A stretch of DNA of 44,466 nucleotides, from assembly GCA_910587635.1 (NCBI GenBank), contig CAJUNB010000028.1, positions 1 through 44,466 of the forward strand, read 5' to 3'. Below, piece after piece: positions 9,401 through 16,851 of the stretch. Both the position numbers and the translations under genes were made by a program. The DNA comes from an uncultured Lachnospiraceae bacterium (lineage in GTDB: Bacteria; Bacillota; Clostridia; Lachnospirales; Lachnospiraceae). Within the stretch, counting starts at the first letter, position 1; every line of letters begins with the position of its first letter. Below the pieces are notes generated by a model, which was given only the letters and a program-made list of their open reading frames with translations, was not told the DNA's origin and searched no databases.

Positions 9401-9579
9401 GAACGTTAGACCGGAAATCGATAGAAAGTGCGATGGAAATCTTAATAAACTTGACCGGAAGTAACAAGCTGGTAGGAATCATCAGCCACAGGGAAGAACT
9501 TATGGAGAATATCCCACAGCAGATCAAAGTCAAGAAGACAAAAGACGGAAGTCAGATTACTGTTGAATACGGCTTATAG
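6400..9579 (+). CDS. sbcC: SbcC, Rad50-like SMC-type ATPase
   Basis: A 1059-residue ATPase subunit of the SbcCD nuclease. Walker A is GDTGAGKT at 36-43. Long Glu/Lys-rich heptad coiled coils (about 180-500 and 560-900) flank a zinc hook CPVCG with Cys533 and Cys536, through which two SbcC molecules dimerise. The C-terminal lobe has the ABC signature NLSGGESFKASLSLALG and the Walker B LFVDEGFGTLD. The length is normal for the family. The start overlaps sbcD. The ATPase drives DNA-end processing and gates the SbcD nuclease. No terminator is evident after the stop. Confidence 0.95.
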   Translation: MKPIKLIISAIGPYAGLLPEIKFDALEEKGLFLISGDTGAGKTMIFDAICFALYGTTSGTYRGTKNLRSEYARDSVQSYVDFYFSHQGREFHVWRQPSYERQKQRGSGVIIEKEKAILYGEGQAPIEGLTQVSNAVKELLHIDEKQFKQIAMIAQGEFWDLLNAKTDQRTEILRTIFLTNGYKNIEYKLKDRMDASYKIKTEAENSIIQHFGDVSSNEEDALFDELEDLKSRARRSGSAWNIDEILDVIERLILSDREKLKCIEEDLKKAEAELEKSNKKFILAKTNNSFIEKRDKFREEKEELEKRGTEIEEMVLLVEKQKKATRHVNPSYDAWTKKRGEVSLIREQIRATESDLKTAKEAVKQAEEALNVAKKLEPEVDILKQTISRIDDEEQKYQQKEELTEKLKELEEHAKDISRKEAGLKEKKKALEEKIKALDKTAEELKDRPAELMEAKNKGEKLSNLLADLNKITDDQIPERENRKKALSEKQKAFLNARNRYEEARGSREEAEHILEDSRAGILAQKLVEGEKCPVCGSVHHPEPAKLKEASISEDGFKKLQKKEAEFQEKKNDANTEAEKAKTSLEEFEEQLRIIILDCMENPLLDMELKEESLEKLIKAAEEVKPQIERMVKENVTKCNFLDQDCRTLEKAEKDLKTARGETEKLNSEKEELNEDRQKTNQELAETAATLKTLEKLSFPDWKTAKRERKQAETRKNGILDDIAKAEEEKKKADDKVTAIISERKTLNGSLQQQEKDEEVLRKKLDKEVVANGFSSVEKMLTYVVNEDNIELSDKIINEYKQNVAMNKKQLADAESDAEGKEVTDIEALKAVCDERSANVNSIRKNRNNSENRISTNEGKQKSILGRREELEKARRENTICQRLYNLVKGTTGNGKLTLEQYIQAAGFDGIIAAANRRLLPMSNGQYELYRQKDSLGKRSNNYLDLEVLDNYTGHKRPVGNLSGGESFKASLSLALGLSDTVSSNLGGVQMDALFVDEGFGTLDRKSIESAMEILINLTGSNKLVGIISHREELMENIPQQIKVKKTKDGSQITVEYGL

Positions 9580-10032
9580 TCTGCTCAAATATAAGATATG
9601 GTGCCAGTATTATGTGATGAGGATAGTTAAGAAAAAATAGCGCTTCGTGTGATATATGGTTTGATTTTTGTCCATAACATCATTTTTGTAATAAAAATAA
9701 CATAGCTGTCGAGAATATTTTCCTTCGACGTCCTGGGGGCGATTTGACTCTGCCTTTTGCACGTATTATACCATGTGCTTTGCACATAGCATATGCCTAT
9801 CCGGGCGGACACTTGCCATTTATAATACCATATCAGCAGAAAATCAAGCGCGAATGAAATGAGCATTTGATTTCACCTGATAATGGTAACGAAAGAATCA
9901 CAAGCGCGTAGTGCGACAGATGCTAAATCTGTGTGGAATCGTGCTTATGAGCTTACTGGCTCATATGTTGCTTGGGAAGCCGATGGATAAGTTGGACTTC
10001 GAAGAGGCGGACTGCATCGAATATTATGATAA
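9580..10032. other. Spacer between sbcC and the HAD gene; possible decayed ORF
   Basis: About 450 nt without a supported gene. A plus-strand frame from about 9920 to 10042 reads MLNLCGIVLMSLLAHMLLGK, then a short acidic tail ending in CIEYYDNYK. It has no ribosome site or family I recognise, and may be the tail of a lost gene. A small ATGAGC/GCTCAT inverted repeat lies at about 9947-9964. Confidence 0.35.
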
Positions 10033-10650
10033 TTATAAGTAATTCAACAGGTCTGAGGGCCGTTCCAGAGCATATTTTGCAATGACGTTTCCTGAAGAAT
10101 TGCCCCAGACAGCCAAAGCGAAATCGGCCCCCGCTCCTTCACTGCATTTTTTATCATATGCGGTGTCACCGATATAGAGCAATTGGGCAGGAGCAGTTCC
10201 TGAAATTTCCATATATTTTTGAATCGGGGCAGGAGAAGGTTTATGCTCAGTAGTATCATCCGAACAGACGACATGATGGAAATAGTCTCTGATGCCAGAT
10301 GAGCAAAACTCTTCTTCAAATTCTTTTTTCGTCTTAGAGGTAATGATTCCCAGTTCATAGCCCCGGGCTGAAAGAGCATCCAGCAGACGGGTAATCCCTG
10401 GGAAAATGCGGATGGTATCCTGATAACCGGACAGATTTTTCTCCCATCGGGACAATACTGTTTCTTTATCCGGGATTTTCAATATTTCCAGGGCATCTGC
10501 ACCGGTAATACCGAGACAGAAAGTCAGATCGCTGATAGGGATATCCATATCTGACATTTCCCTGAGCGTATCCTGCAGAGAATGGAGTACAGCATATTCT
10601 GTGTCGAGTAAAGTGCCATCGATATCGAAAACAATGTGTGTGTATTTCAT
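10033..10650 (-). CDS. HAD-superfamily (subfamily IA) phosphatase, phosphoglycolate-phosphatase-like
   Basis: A 205-residue haloacid dehalogenase hydrolase. Motif I is FDIDGTLLDTE with nucleophile Asp9 and Asp11. A helical cap follows at about 17-80. Motif II is IITSKTKKEF, the motif III lysine is in EHKPSPAP, and motif IV is YIGDTAYDKKCSEGAGADFA. The family removes phosphate from small metabolites such as phosphoglycolate, sugar phosphates or nucleotides; the substrate is unknown. The ATG at 10650 is chosen because CAGGAGAA lies 6 nt upstream and it fits the usual MKYTHIVFDIDG start; an ATG 27 nt further up lacks such a site. It diverges from the thi operon. Confidence 0.88.
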   Translation of the reverse strand: MKYTHIVFDIDGTLLDTEYAVLHSLQDTLREMSDMDIPISDLTFCLGITGADALEILKIPDKETVLSRWEKNLSGYQDTIRIFPGITRLLDALSARGYELGIITSKTKKEFEEEFCSSGIRDYFHHVVCSDDTTEHKPSPAPIQKYMEISGTAPAQLLYIGDTAYDKKCSEGAGADFALAVWGNSSGNVIAKYALERPSDLLNYL

Positions 10651-10797
10651 AGAATTCTCCTGAAGATGAAGTAACATGACTGATATGTTTATTATAGAGC
10701 AGTTTCTCTATAAAAGTATACAATGAACTGCCCTGCTTTATCAATATCCTGCCAGATTTTTAACAGGATTTTAATAGAAAAAGGAAGTAAAGTAAGG

Positions 10798-10826
10798 TTG
10801 ACTTTTTTGAATTCGTTTTTTATAAT
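10798..10826 (+). promoter_or_regulatory. Sigma-A promoter of the thi operon
   Basis: TTGACT (10798-10803) and TATAAT (10821-10826) are separated by exactly 17 nt. Transcription would begin at about 10833, right at the start of the TPP aptamer. Confidence 0.85.
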
Positions 10827-10836
10827 TCTATTATCG

Positions 10837-10962
10837 TACAGGAGAGCCCTGTGAGATATAAACAAAATAATAACGATACATGTTTGCGAGGGAACTGAAC
10901 AAGTTGAAAAAGGTTAAGACCTGACCTCTGGACCTGTCGGCTAATACCGGCGTAGGGAAGCA
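10837..10962 (+). promoter_or_regulatory. TPP riboswitch (THI element)
   Basis: The 5' half AGGAGAGCCCTGTGAGA (10840-10856) and the 3' half GACCTGTCGG...TAATACCGGCGTAGGGAAG (10931-10960) match the conserved thiamin-pyrophosphate aptamer. The P3 arm between them is longer than usual, about 75 nt. It lies directly downstream of a strong promoter, is followed by a terminator at 10987, and leads into tenA-thiD-thiE. When thiamin pyrophosphate is bound it should favour the terminator and shut the operon off. Confidence 0.93.
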
Positions 10963-10986
10963 ATTTCTTACGCCGTTTTGCGTTTG

Positions 10987-11017
10987 AAAAAGCTTCTGAT
11001 GATCAGGGGCTTTTTTT
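10987..11017 (+). terminator. Riboswitch expression-platform terminator
   Basis: AAAAAGCTTCTGA pairs with TCAGGGGCTTTTT (13 bp with two G-U pairs, 3-nt loop) and runs into a T7 tract. It sits 25 nt after the aptamer, as expected for transcriptional control. Confidence 0.88.
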
Positions 11018-11055
11018 GTGCTACGGGTAACTGCTTCGTAATTACCTGTAGCACA
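11017..11055 (+). repeat. 14-bp hairpin with CTTCG-containing loop
   Basis: TGTGCTACGGGTAA pairs with TTACCTGTAGCACA (one G-U pair) around an 11-nt loop holding GCTTCG. It follows the riboswitch terminator directly. A hairpin of similar design (long stem, GCTTCG loop) lies at 22692-22736, so the two may belong to one repeat class. Confidence 0.55.
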
Positions 11056-11105
11056 TAAACATGGATGCGCAGCTCGCGGAGTGGAATATTGCACTAAGGT
11101 GTACC

Positions 11106-11143
11106 ATTCGCTCGCGGCGAATCGCGCAGGCGCGATTCTTTTT
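11106..11143 (+). terminator. Second possible attenuator ahead of tenA, with a competing hairpin
   Basis: AATCGCG (11120-11126) pairs with CGCGATT (11131-11137) and is followed by CTTTTTCTT, giving a compact terminator. An alternative hairpin, ATTCGC (11106-11111) with GCGAAT (11117-11122), uses three of the same bases, so the two structures compete. The arrangement fits a second conditional terminator between the riboswitch and tenA at 11175. Confidence 0.6.
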
Positions 11144-11174
11144 CTTGCCGTTTCGCAAACAGACAGGAGGAAAA

Positions 11175-11831
11175 ATGGCATTTATGCAAAAACTTTTGGC
11201 CCAGAATATTCCTATATGGGATGACTGTGCGGAAACGCCTTTTCTCAGGGAGCTGCAACAGGGAACGCTCCCTCTGGAAAAATTCAGAACATATATTGTG
11301 CAGGACAGTATCTATCTGAAAAATTATGCCAGACTCTATGGGAAGATGATCTGGCATTCCAGGGCGCTGCGGGATATTCAGGTTTACTATGGCGCCCTGA
11401 ATTTTGTCACAGAAATGGAGTCTGCGGTACGCCTTGGGTATCTGAAGCGGTTTGAGATGACGGACAGTGATATAGAAGACCTGGAGCCGCTGCCGGAAAA
11501 TCAGGAATACATTGATTTTATGATGAGCATCGGGGAAGGGGGCAATGTCCATGAAATGCTCATGGCTGCATTGCCCTGTATGCTGAGCTACAGCTATATT
11601 TTCAGGAAATTATTGTCATCACCGGATGGGATTGGGGCGGAGTATGCGGATTTTATAGAGGACTATGCAGAAGATGGTTATCTTGACAGCTGCAGAGGGC
11701 TGGAAGCGTTTGCTGAAGAAAAATGCTGTATGTCAACCCGGGAAGAAAAAGAGAAACTGGGACGTATTTTTGAAAAGGGGAGTTTGCTGGAGCTGCGTTT
11801 CTGGGAAATGGCTTATGGAGGGAGAATATGA
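11175..11831 (+). CDS. tenA: TenA family aminopyrimidine aminohydrolase (thiaminase II)
   Basis: A 218-residue all-helical TenA protein. TenA enzymes hydrolyse aminomethyl-pyrimidine from degraded thiamin to hydroxymethyl-pyrimidine (HMP), feeding salvage. The catalytic cysteine is at position 135 in ALPCMLSYSY, as in Bacillus subtilis TenA. Conserved blocks include FRTYIVQDSIYLKNYARLYG and YADFIEDYAEDGY. The ATG at 11175 follows ACAGGAGGAAAA; an upstream in-frame ATG at 11061 would put the attenuator region inside the gene and is rejected. It is the first gene after the TPP riboswitch, and its stop overlaps the thiD start (ATGA). Confidence 0.93.
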   Translation: MAFMQKLLAQNIPIWDDCAETPFLRELQQGTLPLEKFRTYIVQDSIYLKNYARLYGKMIWHSRALRDIQVYYGALNFVTEMESAVRLGYLKRFEMTDSDIEDLEPLPENQEYIDFMMSIGEGGNVHEMLMAALPCMLSYSYIFRKLLSSPDGIGAEYADFIEDYAEDGYLDSCRGLEAFAEEKCCMSTREEKEKLGRIFEKGSLLELRFWEMAYGGRI

Positions 11832-12616
11832 AAAAGGTTTTGACAATTGCCGGGAGCGACTGCAGCGGCGGTGCGGGGATACAGGCGGACTTGAAGACCT
11901 TTTCGGCTCATGGTGTCTTCGGTATGAGTGTGATTGTGTCCATTGTTGCGGAAAATACGAGTCGTGTGATCGGTATTCAGGATATCCGGCCGGATATGAT
12001 AGAAAAACAGATCGATGCGGTATTTGAAGATATCGGGGTGGATGCCGTGAAACTGGGAATGCTTTCTTCTTCGGCGGCAATGGAGGTGGTAGCGGGGAAA
12101 TTAAAACAGTATCATCCATGGAATGTAGTGATCGATCCGGTAATGTATGCGAAAAATGGATGTCCTCTTATGAAATCGGAAGCGATAGATACGTTACTAA
12201 AAACAATTCTGCCCCTTTCAGATGTAGTGACGCCCAATATTCCTGAGGCGGAGAAGATAGCACGTATGGAAATTCGGTCTGTAAAAGAGATGGAAGAAGC
12301 AGCCCGCAGGATATATGGCATGGGATGCGGGGCCGTTATTATAAAAGGAGGGCACAGGAAAGGGAAGGCACTGGATATTTTATTTGATGGTAAGGGATTT
12401 CGTTATCTGGAGGCGGACAGGATTGATACGAAGAATACCCATGGGACAGGCTGTACCTTTTCCTCCGCCATTGCGTCCCGGCTGGCGAAAGGGGAGGGCC
12501 TTTATGAGGCAGTACAGGGGGCGAAGGACTATGTGACGATGGCGATCGCCCATTCTCTTTCCATCGGGAAGGGAAACGGGCCAACTCATCATTTTTGGCG
12601 TTTCTTCCCTGGGTAA
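11828..12616 (+). CDS. thiD: ThiD, HMP/HMP-phosphate kinase
   Basis: A 262-residue ribokinase-fold kinase that phosphorylates hydroxymethylpyrimidine twice to HMP-PP. The N-terminal substrate motif AGSDCSGGAGIQADLKTF begins at residue 8. VVIDPVMYAKNG lies mid-protein, and the ATP/anion-hole motif NTHGTGCTFSSAIAS is near 203-217 with the catalytic Asp/Gly region. The start overlaps the tenA stop by 4 nt, with GGAGGGAGAAT just upstream, so the two are translationally coupled. It acts between TenA (which supplies HMP) and ThiE (which uses HMP-PP). Confidence 0.95.
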   Translation: MKKVLTIAGSDCSGGAGIQADLKTFSAHGVFGMSVIVSIVAENTSRVIGIQDIRPDMIEKQIDAVFEDIGVDAVKLGMLSSSAAMEVVAGKLKQYHPWNVVIDPVMYAKNGCPLMKSEAIDTLLKTILPLSDVVTPNIPEAEKIARMEIRSVKEMEEAARRIYGMGCGAVIIKGGHRKGKALDILFDGKGFRYLEADRIDTKNTHGTGCTFSSAIASRLAKGEGLYEAVQGAKDYVTMAIAHSLSIGKGNGPTHHFWRFFPG

Positions 12617-12655
12617 ACAATAGCGGGACGGCGTGAAAGATGTAATGATAGATAA

Positions 12656-12701
12656 TACCCTCAGTGGACAAGGACGCACACGCCCTTGTCCACTGAGGGT
12701 A
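12656..12701. repeat. 18-bp-arm palindrome built from two inverted copies of the dispersed GAGGGTA repeat
   Basis: TACCCTCAGTGGACAAGG (12656-12673) and its exact complement (12684-12701) are separated by 10 nt in the thiD-thiE gap. Each arm is a copy of the dispersed repeat ACCCTTGTYCACTGAGGGT found elsewhere in the window. A shorter partial copy (ACTGAGGGCA, 12731-12740) follows just before thiE. No T-run follows, so it may act as an RNA stem between two operon genes rather than as a terminator. Confidence 0.75.
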
Positions 12702-12756
12702 GGTTCGATTGAACGTGTATGCTCTTACTAACTGAGGGCAGGAAAAAGGAGAAAAA

Positions 12757-13425
12757 ATGGAACAGAAAACAAACGAAAGAAAAAATGGGGACTGGAAAGC
12801 GGCATACGATTATTCCCTTCATCTCGTCACTGACCGGGCATGGATGAGCAGTGATACTTTGAGCAGCGGAGTGGAACAGGCTATTCTGGGAGGCTGTACG
12901 ATCGTGCAGCTCCGTGAGACCGGAATCAGAGACAGAGATTTTTACCAACTGGCCATGGAGATAAAAGAGATGACTGACAGATACGAAATCCCGCTTATCA
13001 TAAACAACAGAATAGATATTGCCCTGGCGTCGGGAGCAGCGGGAGTTCATATCGGACAGAAGGATTTGCCTCTGCACGCTGTGAGACAGAGTCTGGGAAG
13101 GGATATGTGTATCGGAGTATCGGTGACTTCTGTGGAGGAAGCATTGGAGGCGGAAAATGGTGGCGCAGACTATCTGGGAGTGGGAGCGATGTTTCCCACC
13201 AGGAGCAAAAAAGATGCTGCACTTGTTTCTTTTAAGATGCTTCGGGCAATCCGACAGACAGTACATATCCCTGTGGTGGCAATCGGCGGTATCAACAGGG
13301 AAAATGCAGGTAGATTTCGAGAGATGGGAATAGACGGGATTGCCGCCATCTCAGGAATCCTTGCCGGGCCGGATATTGCACGGGCGGCGAGAGAGATGAA
13401 AAAGGCATTTCTGACAGGAGAGTGA
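12757..13425 (+). CDS. thiE: ThiE, thiamin-phosphate synthase
   Basis: A 222-residue TIM-barrel enzyme that joins HMP-PP to thiazole phosphate to make thiamin phosphate. Family motifs in order: LVTDRAWM, GGCTIVQLRE (pyrophosphate-binding Gln and Arg), IPLIINNRIDIALASGAAGV, HIGQKDLP, GVGAMFPTRSKKDA (phosphate-binding Thr and Lys), AIGGINRENA and IAAISGI. A GGAGAAAAA ribosome site precedes the ATG. It lies 140 nt after thiD, across the palindromic repeat, and probably remains under the TPP riboswitch. Thiazole-branch genes (thiG, thiS, thiM) are not in the window. It converges on the GNAT gene with no clear terminator between. Confidence 0.95.
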   Translation: MEQKTNERKNGDWKAAYDYSLHLVTDRAWMSSDTLSSGVEQAILGGCTIVQLRETGIRDRDFYQLAMEIKEMTDRYEIPLIINNRIDIALASGAAGVHIGQKDLPLHAVRQSLGRDMCIGVSVTSVEEALEAENGGADYLGVGAMFPTRSKKDAALVSFKMLRAIRQTVHIPVVAIGGINRENAGRFREMGIDGIAAISGILAGPDIARAAREMKKAFLTGE

Positions 13426-13462
13426 TTATTCGGTAATTCGGTTGGAAAGATTGGTACTCTCG

Positions 13463-14254
13463 TTATACAATACCGGAAATAGCAGCAGGCGAAAGGGTAA
13501 TTTCGATGGCAGAATAGGTATGGCTGTAGTGATAACCCAGTTTTTCTGCCAGAGTGAGGGAGGCTCTGCTGTGAGCATCCCAGCTGGGATACAATTCCCG
13601 CTGCAGGCATTCCAGGATAAGTCTGGCGCCACAGATGCTGGCAAGTCCCCTGCGACGGTATTCTTTTTTTGTGTCGATTTCAATTTCGATACCGGCATCG
13701 TACCTGGAATAGGAAGAGGCTCCAGATATAATCTGACGATTCTGCCGGATGACAACACCCAGACCGAGTCTGCGGTATGTGTCATAATCCTGAAATTGGG
13801 ATACAAGATCGCGGCTCCAGATCATTTCTCTGCATTGATTGTAAAGTGGCCTGTCAATCAGAGATAATTCGTATTCCGCTGGTAGTGAAGCGGCAATGGT
13901 ATTTAGTTCTTTTATGTCAAATATGGCAGGTTCTTTTTTGGTGGCATAGCGGGAAATTCTTTTTGCCTGCTTTCCGTAGTGTTTCAGAAGAGAGGATTCC
14001 CAGCTCCGATCCTGGGGAACGAGCAGCAGGAAATCTTTTTTGCAGAAGGGAGGATAGAAGGATACCAGTTCACTGTTCACTTTTCCCGCAAAAAAGGCAA
14101 AATCTCCCAGGACTGCCAACGCCGAGACGGGACAGTGCAGATCAGTGGTATAGATATTTCCCATCAGACCCTGCAGACAGGACCAGATAAGCGTCTCTTC
14201 CCAACCGGCAAACAGAGGGGCGGCCTTTGCTGTATCTGTAAGTTCGTAGATCAT
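13463..14254 (-). CDS. GNAT family acetyltransferase (GNAT_acetyltran/ZmaR-like)
   Basis: A 263-residue protein. The C-terminal half is a GNAT fold, with EYRRRGLASICGARLILECL for acetyl-CoA binding and then YPSWDAHSRASLTLAEKLGY, the pattern seen in the family that includes zwittermicin A resistance protein ZmaR. The N-terminal 120 residues are typical of that family but have no separate assigned role. It probably acetylates a small amine; the substrate is unknown. The ATG at 14254 is preceded by TAGGAGGATATCT. It converges with thiE and diverges from the RpiR-family gene. Confidence 0.82.
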   Translation of the reverse strand: MIYELTDTAKAAPLFAGWEETLIWSCLQGLMGNIYTTDLHCPVSALAVLGDFAFFAGKVNSELVSFYPPFCKKDFLLLVPQDRSWESSLLKHYGKQAKRISRYATKKEPAIFDIKELNTIAASLPAEYELSLIDRPLYNQCREMIWSRDLVSQFQDYDTYRRLGLGVVIRQNRQIISGASSYSRYDAGIEIEIDTKKEYRRRGLASICGARLILECLQRELYPSWDAHSRASLTLAEKLGYHYSHTYSAIEITLSPAAISGIV

Positions 14255-14657
14255 AGATATCCTCCTAATTCGCCCTTTTCCGAACGTTTGTCCTTTTGCT
14301 CACTGAGGGTATCAGTGAATTATTTATCACAATTATTATATCTTCAGCAGCCCTGTAAATCAATGATATGGCTGGGAAAACTTATATTCTTATACTCACT
14401 TTGGGGTTTGTGATACAATCGGGAAAGCGATAAATTCAGTTTTGGGCAGTGACAATATGGAAAGGTTTTTATGCCTGAACAAGTGTATACAATATTAAAA
14501 TTAGATGAAGTGATGCCAGCCCGTTTGGTTATGCGGTCTTGCCAAGAAAGAAAATAGTCTTTGGATAAAGAGTAATAAAATTTCATTTCATGCACTTCTT
14601 GACAAAATACATTTCTGGATATATGCTATCTATAAGGATACAGGTGAAAGAAAAGAC
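14255..14657. other. Divergent spacer with a dispersed-repeat copy
   Basis: About 400 nt between divergent genes. It carries one copy of the dispersed repeat (GCTCACTGAGGGTATCA, 14298-14314), followed by AT-rich sequence. A 28-codon ORF from 14472 has no support. The promoter for the RpiR-family gene is at its right end. Confidence 0.55.
14599..14627 (+). promoter_or_regulatory. Sigma-A promoter of the RpiR-family regulator
   Basis: TTGACA (14599-14604) and TATGCT (14622-14627) are separated by 17 nt. The expected transcript start is only about 24 nt before the ATG at 14658, leaving a short leader with a weak GGTGAAAG ribosome site. Confidence 0.75.
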
Positions 14658-15521
14658 ATGGAGACCGGAGAGAATAACGTCTTTGAGACAATACGGGAAA
14701 GATACGATTCTATTTTTGAAGCAGAAAAGAAAGTAGCGGATTATATTCTGGAATACCCGGAAAAAGCCGTGGATTATAATGTATCAGAGCTGGCAGATGT
14801 CAGCGGAGTGAGTGATGCCACAGTGATTCGGATGTGTAAGCATATAGGTTATCAGGGGTACTATCAGCTGCGGCTCCAGTTATCCCGGGATATCGGGAAG
14901 CTGCATCAGGAGCAGACGGAGGACAGAAAAGAGAGCAAAAGCAGCCTGGAGATGGCCTTTGGAGAAGCGGCACACCGGATACAGCAGATCGGAGAAAACA
15001 ATAAAGAAGAAACTTTTCTGCAGGCGGCTGCGATGCTGCGGGAATGCAGACGAGTACATATTATCGCAGTGGGGAATACGGCGCCTGTGGGAATGTACTT
15101 CGGATATCGGCTGGAACATATGGGGATCCGCTGCGACTACAATGAGCTGCCGGAATATTTCATGAATCATATTAATCTGGCAGAAGAAGGAGACATTGTA
15201 TTCGCCATTTCCAAGTCGGGAAGTTCCAGACAGATCATACAGGCGATGGAGCTGGCTGTGGAACGGAAGATTCCGGTTATCGCTGTAACAGGTGAAAGGC
15301 AGTCTCCGGTATCCAGATATGCAAATTGTATTTTGACTTCCTCCTATAGAGAGAAAGGGCAGAAGGGCCACTTCCGGTATGAAAATAATTATGAGCATTT
15401 GAGCGAGATGGCCGTCATTGATATATTGCTGGTAATATTTGAAAAGCAATACGGGCTGGCAAGACGGGAACAGGATTCGATCAGCCGGACAGAGATGATC
15501 TTTTCAGAATATAAATTATAA
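14658..15521 (+). CDS. RpiR/MurR-family transcriptional regulator with SIS domain
   Basis: A 287-residue regulator. Residues about 5-80 form the RpiR helix-turn-helix (YNVSELADVSGVSDATVIRM). Residues about 125-260 form a SIS sugar-phosphate-binding domain with IAVGNTAPVG and VFAISKSGSSRQIIQAMELA. Such proteins sense phosphosugars and control carbohydrate or amino-sugar catabolism. The adjacent sugar operon begins about 250 nt downstream but has its own promoter and a LacI-type regulator, so this protein's target may be there or elsewhere. A terminator follows at 15594, making it a single-gene transcript. Confidence 0.9.
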   Translation: METGENNVFETIRERYDSIFEAEKKVADYILEYPEKAVDYNVSELADVSGVSDATVIRMCKHIGYQGYYQLRLQLSRDIGKLHQEQTEDRKESKSSLEMAFGEAAHRIQQIGENNKEETFLQAAAMLRECRRVHIIAVGNTAPVGMYFGYRLEHMGIRCDYNELPEYFMNHINLAEEGDIVFAISKSGSSRQIIQAMELAVERKIPVIAVTGERQSPVSRYANCILTSSYREKGQKGHFRYENNYEHLSEMAVIDILLVIFEKQYGLARREQDSISRTEMIFSEYKL

Positions 15522-15593
15522 CAGAAACAGAATTTAATTAAAAAGTTTCCAGGAATGGAGACATAACCATAATAAGAATAGATCATAAACAAT

Positions 15594-15629
15594 AAAAGGT
15601 AGTGCCAATGAAAATTGGTGCTGCCTTTT
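15594..15629 (+). terminator. Rho-independent terminator after the RpiR-family gene
   Basis: AAAAGGTAGTGCCAAT pairs with ATTGGTGCTGCCTTTT (16 bp, three G-U pairs) around a GAAA tetraloop, ending in a T-run. It separates the regulator from the sugar operon. Confidence 0.85.
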
Positions 15630-15690
15630 CGCGCATTTATCTGACAATTTCAAAAAATATCTAAAAATTAATAAAAAATCAAAAAATTAA

Positions 15691-15719
15691 TTGACAAAAT
15701 ATAATAATTAGTGTATGAT
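15691..15719 (+). promoter_or_regulatory. Promoter of the sugar/polyol operon
   Basis: TTGACA (15691-15696) and TATGAT (15714-15719) are separated by exactly 17 nt in an AT-rich context. The expected start, at about 15726, abuts the operator at 15728. Confidence 0.88.
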
Positions 15720-15727
15720 ACCCATCA

Positions 15728-15743
15728 AGTAAAGCGCTTTACT
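15728..15743. promoter_or_regulatory. LacI-family operator
   Basis: AGTAAAGCGCTTTACT is a perfect 16-bp palindrome with the central CG typical of LacI/CcpA-type sites. It sits at the transcription start, where a bound repressor would block RNA polymerase. The likely ligand is the LacI protein encoded at 20497. The outer bases differ from the TG...CA of a catabolite (cre) site, so CcpA binding is less likely. Confidence 0.85.
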
Positions 15744-15770
15744 AAATAAAATATTACTTGGAGGGATACG

Positions 15771-16820
15771 ATGAAAGCGTTGGTGTATGATAAGCCAGGA
15801 CGTCAATATTCGGGAATCAGAGAGATTCCATATCCGCAGTGCGGCCCGGATGATGTGATTATAAAGGTCATGTCTGCCAGTATCTGTAAAGGCGTGGAAC
15901 ACGATCATGACCAGGAAGGGGTAGGTACTGATCTGGCCGTATATCCTGTTGTACCGGGACATGAATTTGCAGGTTACATAGAAGAGACGGGAGAACATGT
16001 TTCCGAGTTCAGGAAAGGGGACCGGGTTTGCGCGGACAATACGGAATATTGCGGAGACTGCTATTACTGTCGGAAAGAAGAGTCCAATTATTGTCCGACT
16101 TTCGGTTCTCTTGGACACAATCTGAACGGAGGTTTTGCGGAGTACGTAAGAGTAAAAAAGGAAAAAGTCTTTCCGATTCCTGATTCCCTGTCTTTCAATG
16201 CGGCAGCACTGGGAGAGCCTGTAGCATGTTGTATTCATGCGGTGGACCGGTGTGAAGTAAAATTCGGAGACAGTGTGGTGGTAATGGGAGCCGGACCGAT
16301 GGGACTGATTCTGGCACAGCTTCTGAAGCATTCGGGAGCGAGAAGGGTAATATTGATCGCATCTACGGAAAGCAAACTGCAAAAGGCAAGAGAAATGGGA
16401 ATTGATGATACAATTCTTGTGGACCGACAAGATTATACAGTTCATACGAAAGCATTAAAGGAGCTGGAGCCTCTGGGCGTGGATATTGTCGTGGACGCAA
16501 CGGGCAGTGTGGATATGATTCGACACGGTATGACACTGCTGAAAAAGGGAGGCAGACTGGTACAGTATGCACTTGTACATGGCGGAGAACAGGTTACTCT
16601 GGATCCCAGGCTGATGTTCAACAATGAACTGACTTATACTACAAGCTTTTGCCAGTCCCATACATTTGGCAGAGCCGTAGAAGCGCTGGCAGACGGACGG
16701 GTGAAGGGGGATATGCTCGTTACCCATGAGTATACGCTGGACCAGTTCTATGAGGCATTGGATGAAAATGTAAATAACCGCAATTCCATTAAAGTAGTGA
16801 TCCATCCCAACGAAGAGTAG
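15771..16820 (+). CDS. Zinc-dependent medium-chain dehydrogenase (polyol/sugar alcohol type)
   Basis: A 349-residue MDR enzyme. The catalytic zinc region includes SICKGVEHDHD and PGHEFAG. The structural zinc site is CGDCYYCRKEESNYC (C-x2-C-x2-C-x7-C). The NAD(P)-binding fold has VVVMGAGPMGLILAQLL. The usual CGSDxH at the catalytic site is altered to CKGVEHDH, so zinc coordination or substrate use may differ from standard sorbitol dehydrogenases. First gene of the operon behind the LacI operator, with a TTGGAGGGAT ribosome site. It probably oxidises the imported polyol or sugar; the exact substrate cannot be told. Confidence 0.88.
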   Translation: MKALVYDKPGRQYSGIREIPYPQCGPDDVIIKVMSASICKGVEHDHDQEGVGTDLAVYPVVPGHEFAGYIEETGEHVSEFRKGDRVCADNTEYCGDCYYCRKEESNYCPTFGSLGHNLNGGFAEYVRVKKEKVFPIPDSLSFNAAALGEPVACCIHAVDRCEVKFGDSVVVMGAGPMGLILAQLLKHSGARRVILIASTESKLQKAREMGIDDTILVDRQDYTVHTKALKELEPLGVDIVVDATGSVDMIRHGMTLLKKGGRLVQYALVHGGEQVTLDPRLMFNNELTYTTSFCQSHTFGRAVEALADGRVKGDMLVTHEYTLDQFYEALDENVNNRNSIKVVIHPNEE

Positions 16821-16851
16821 GGCAGAGCGGATACAGTTAGGAGAATCGGAA

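Noticed and set aside
9720..9830. Possible tRNA or small RNA in the sbcC-HAD spacer
   Set aside because: No cloverleaf, no T-loop GTTCGA sequence and no CCA end could be found.
9627..9866. 79-codon minus-strand ORF between sbcC and the HAD gene
   Set aside because: No ribosome site, no recognisable domain, and its composition looks like random spacer sequence.
11061..11174. Upstream start of tenA at 11061
   Set aside because: It would translate through the attenuator hairpins; ATG 11175 has an AGGAGG site and places the catalytic cysteine at the usual residue 135.
15728..15743. Catabolite-repression (cre) site for CcpA
   Set aside because: The core fits but the flanking TG/CA of a cre site is missing, and a dedicated LacI-family gene lies in the same operon.
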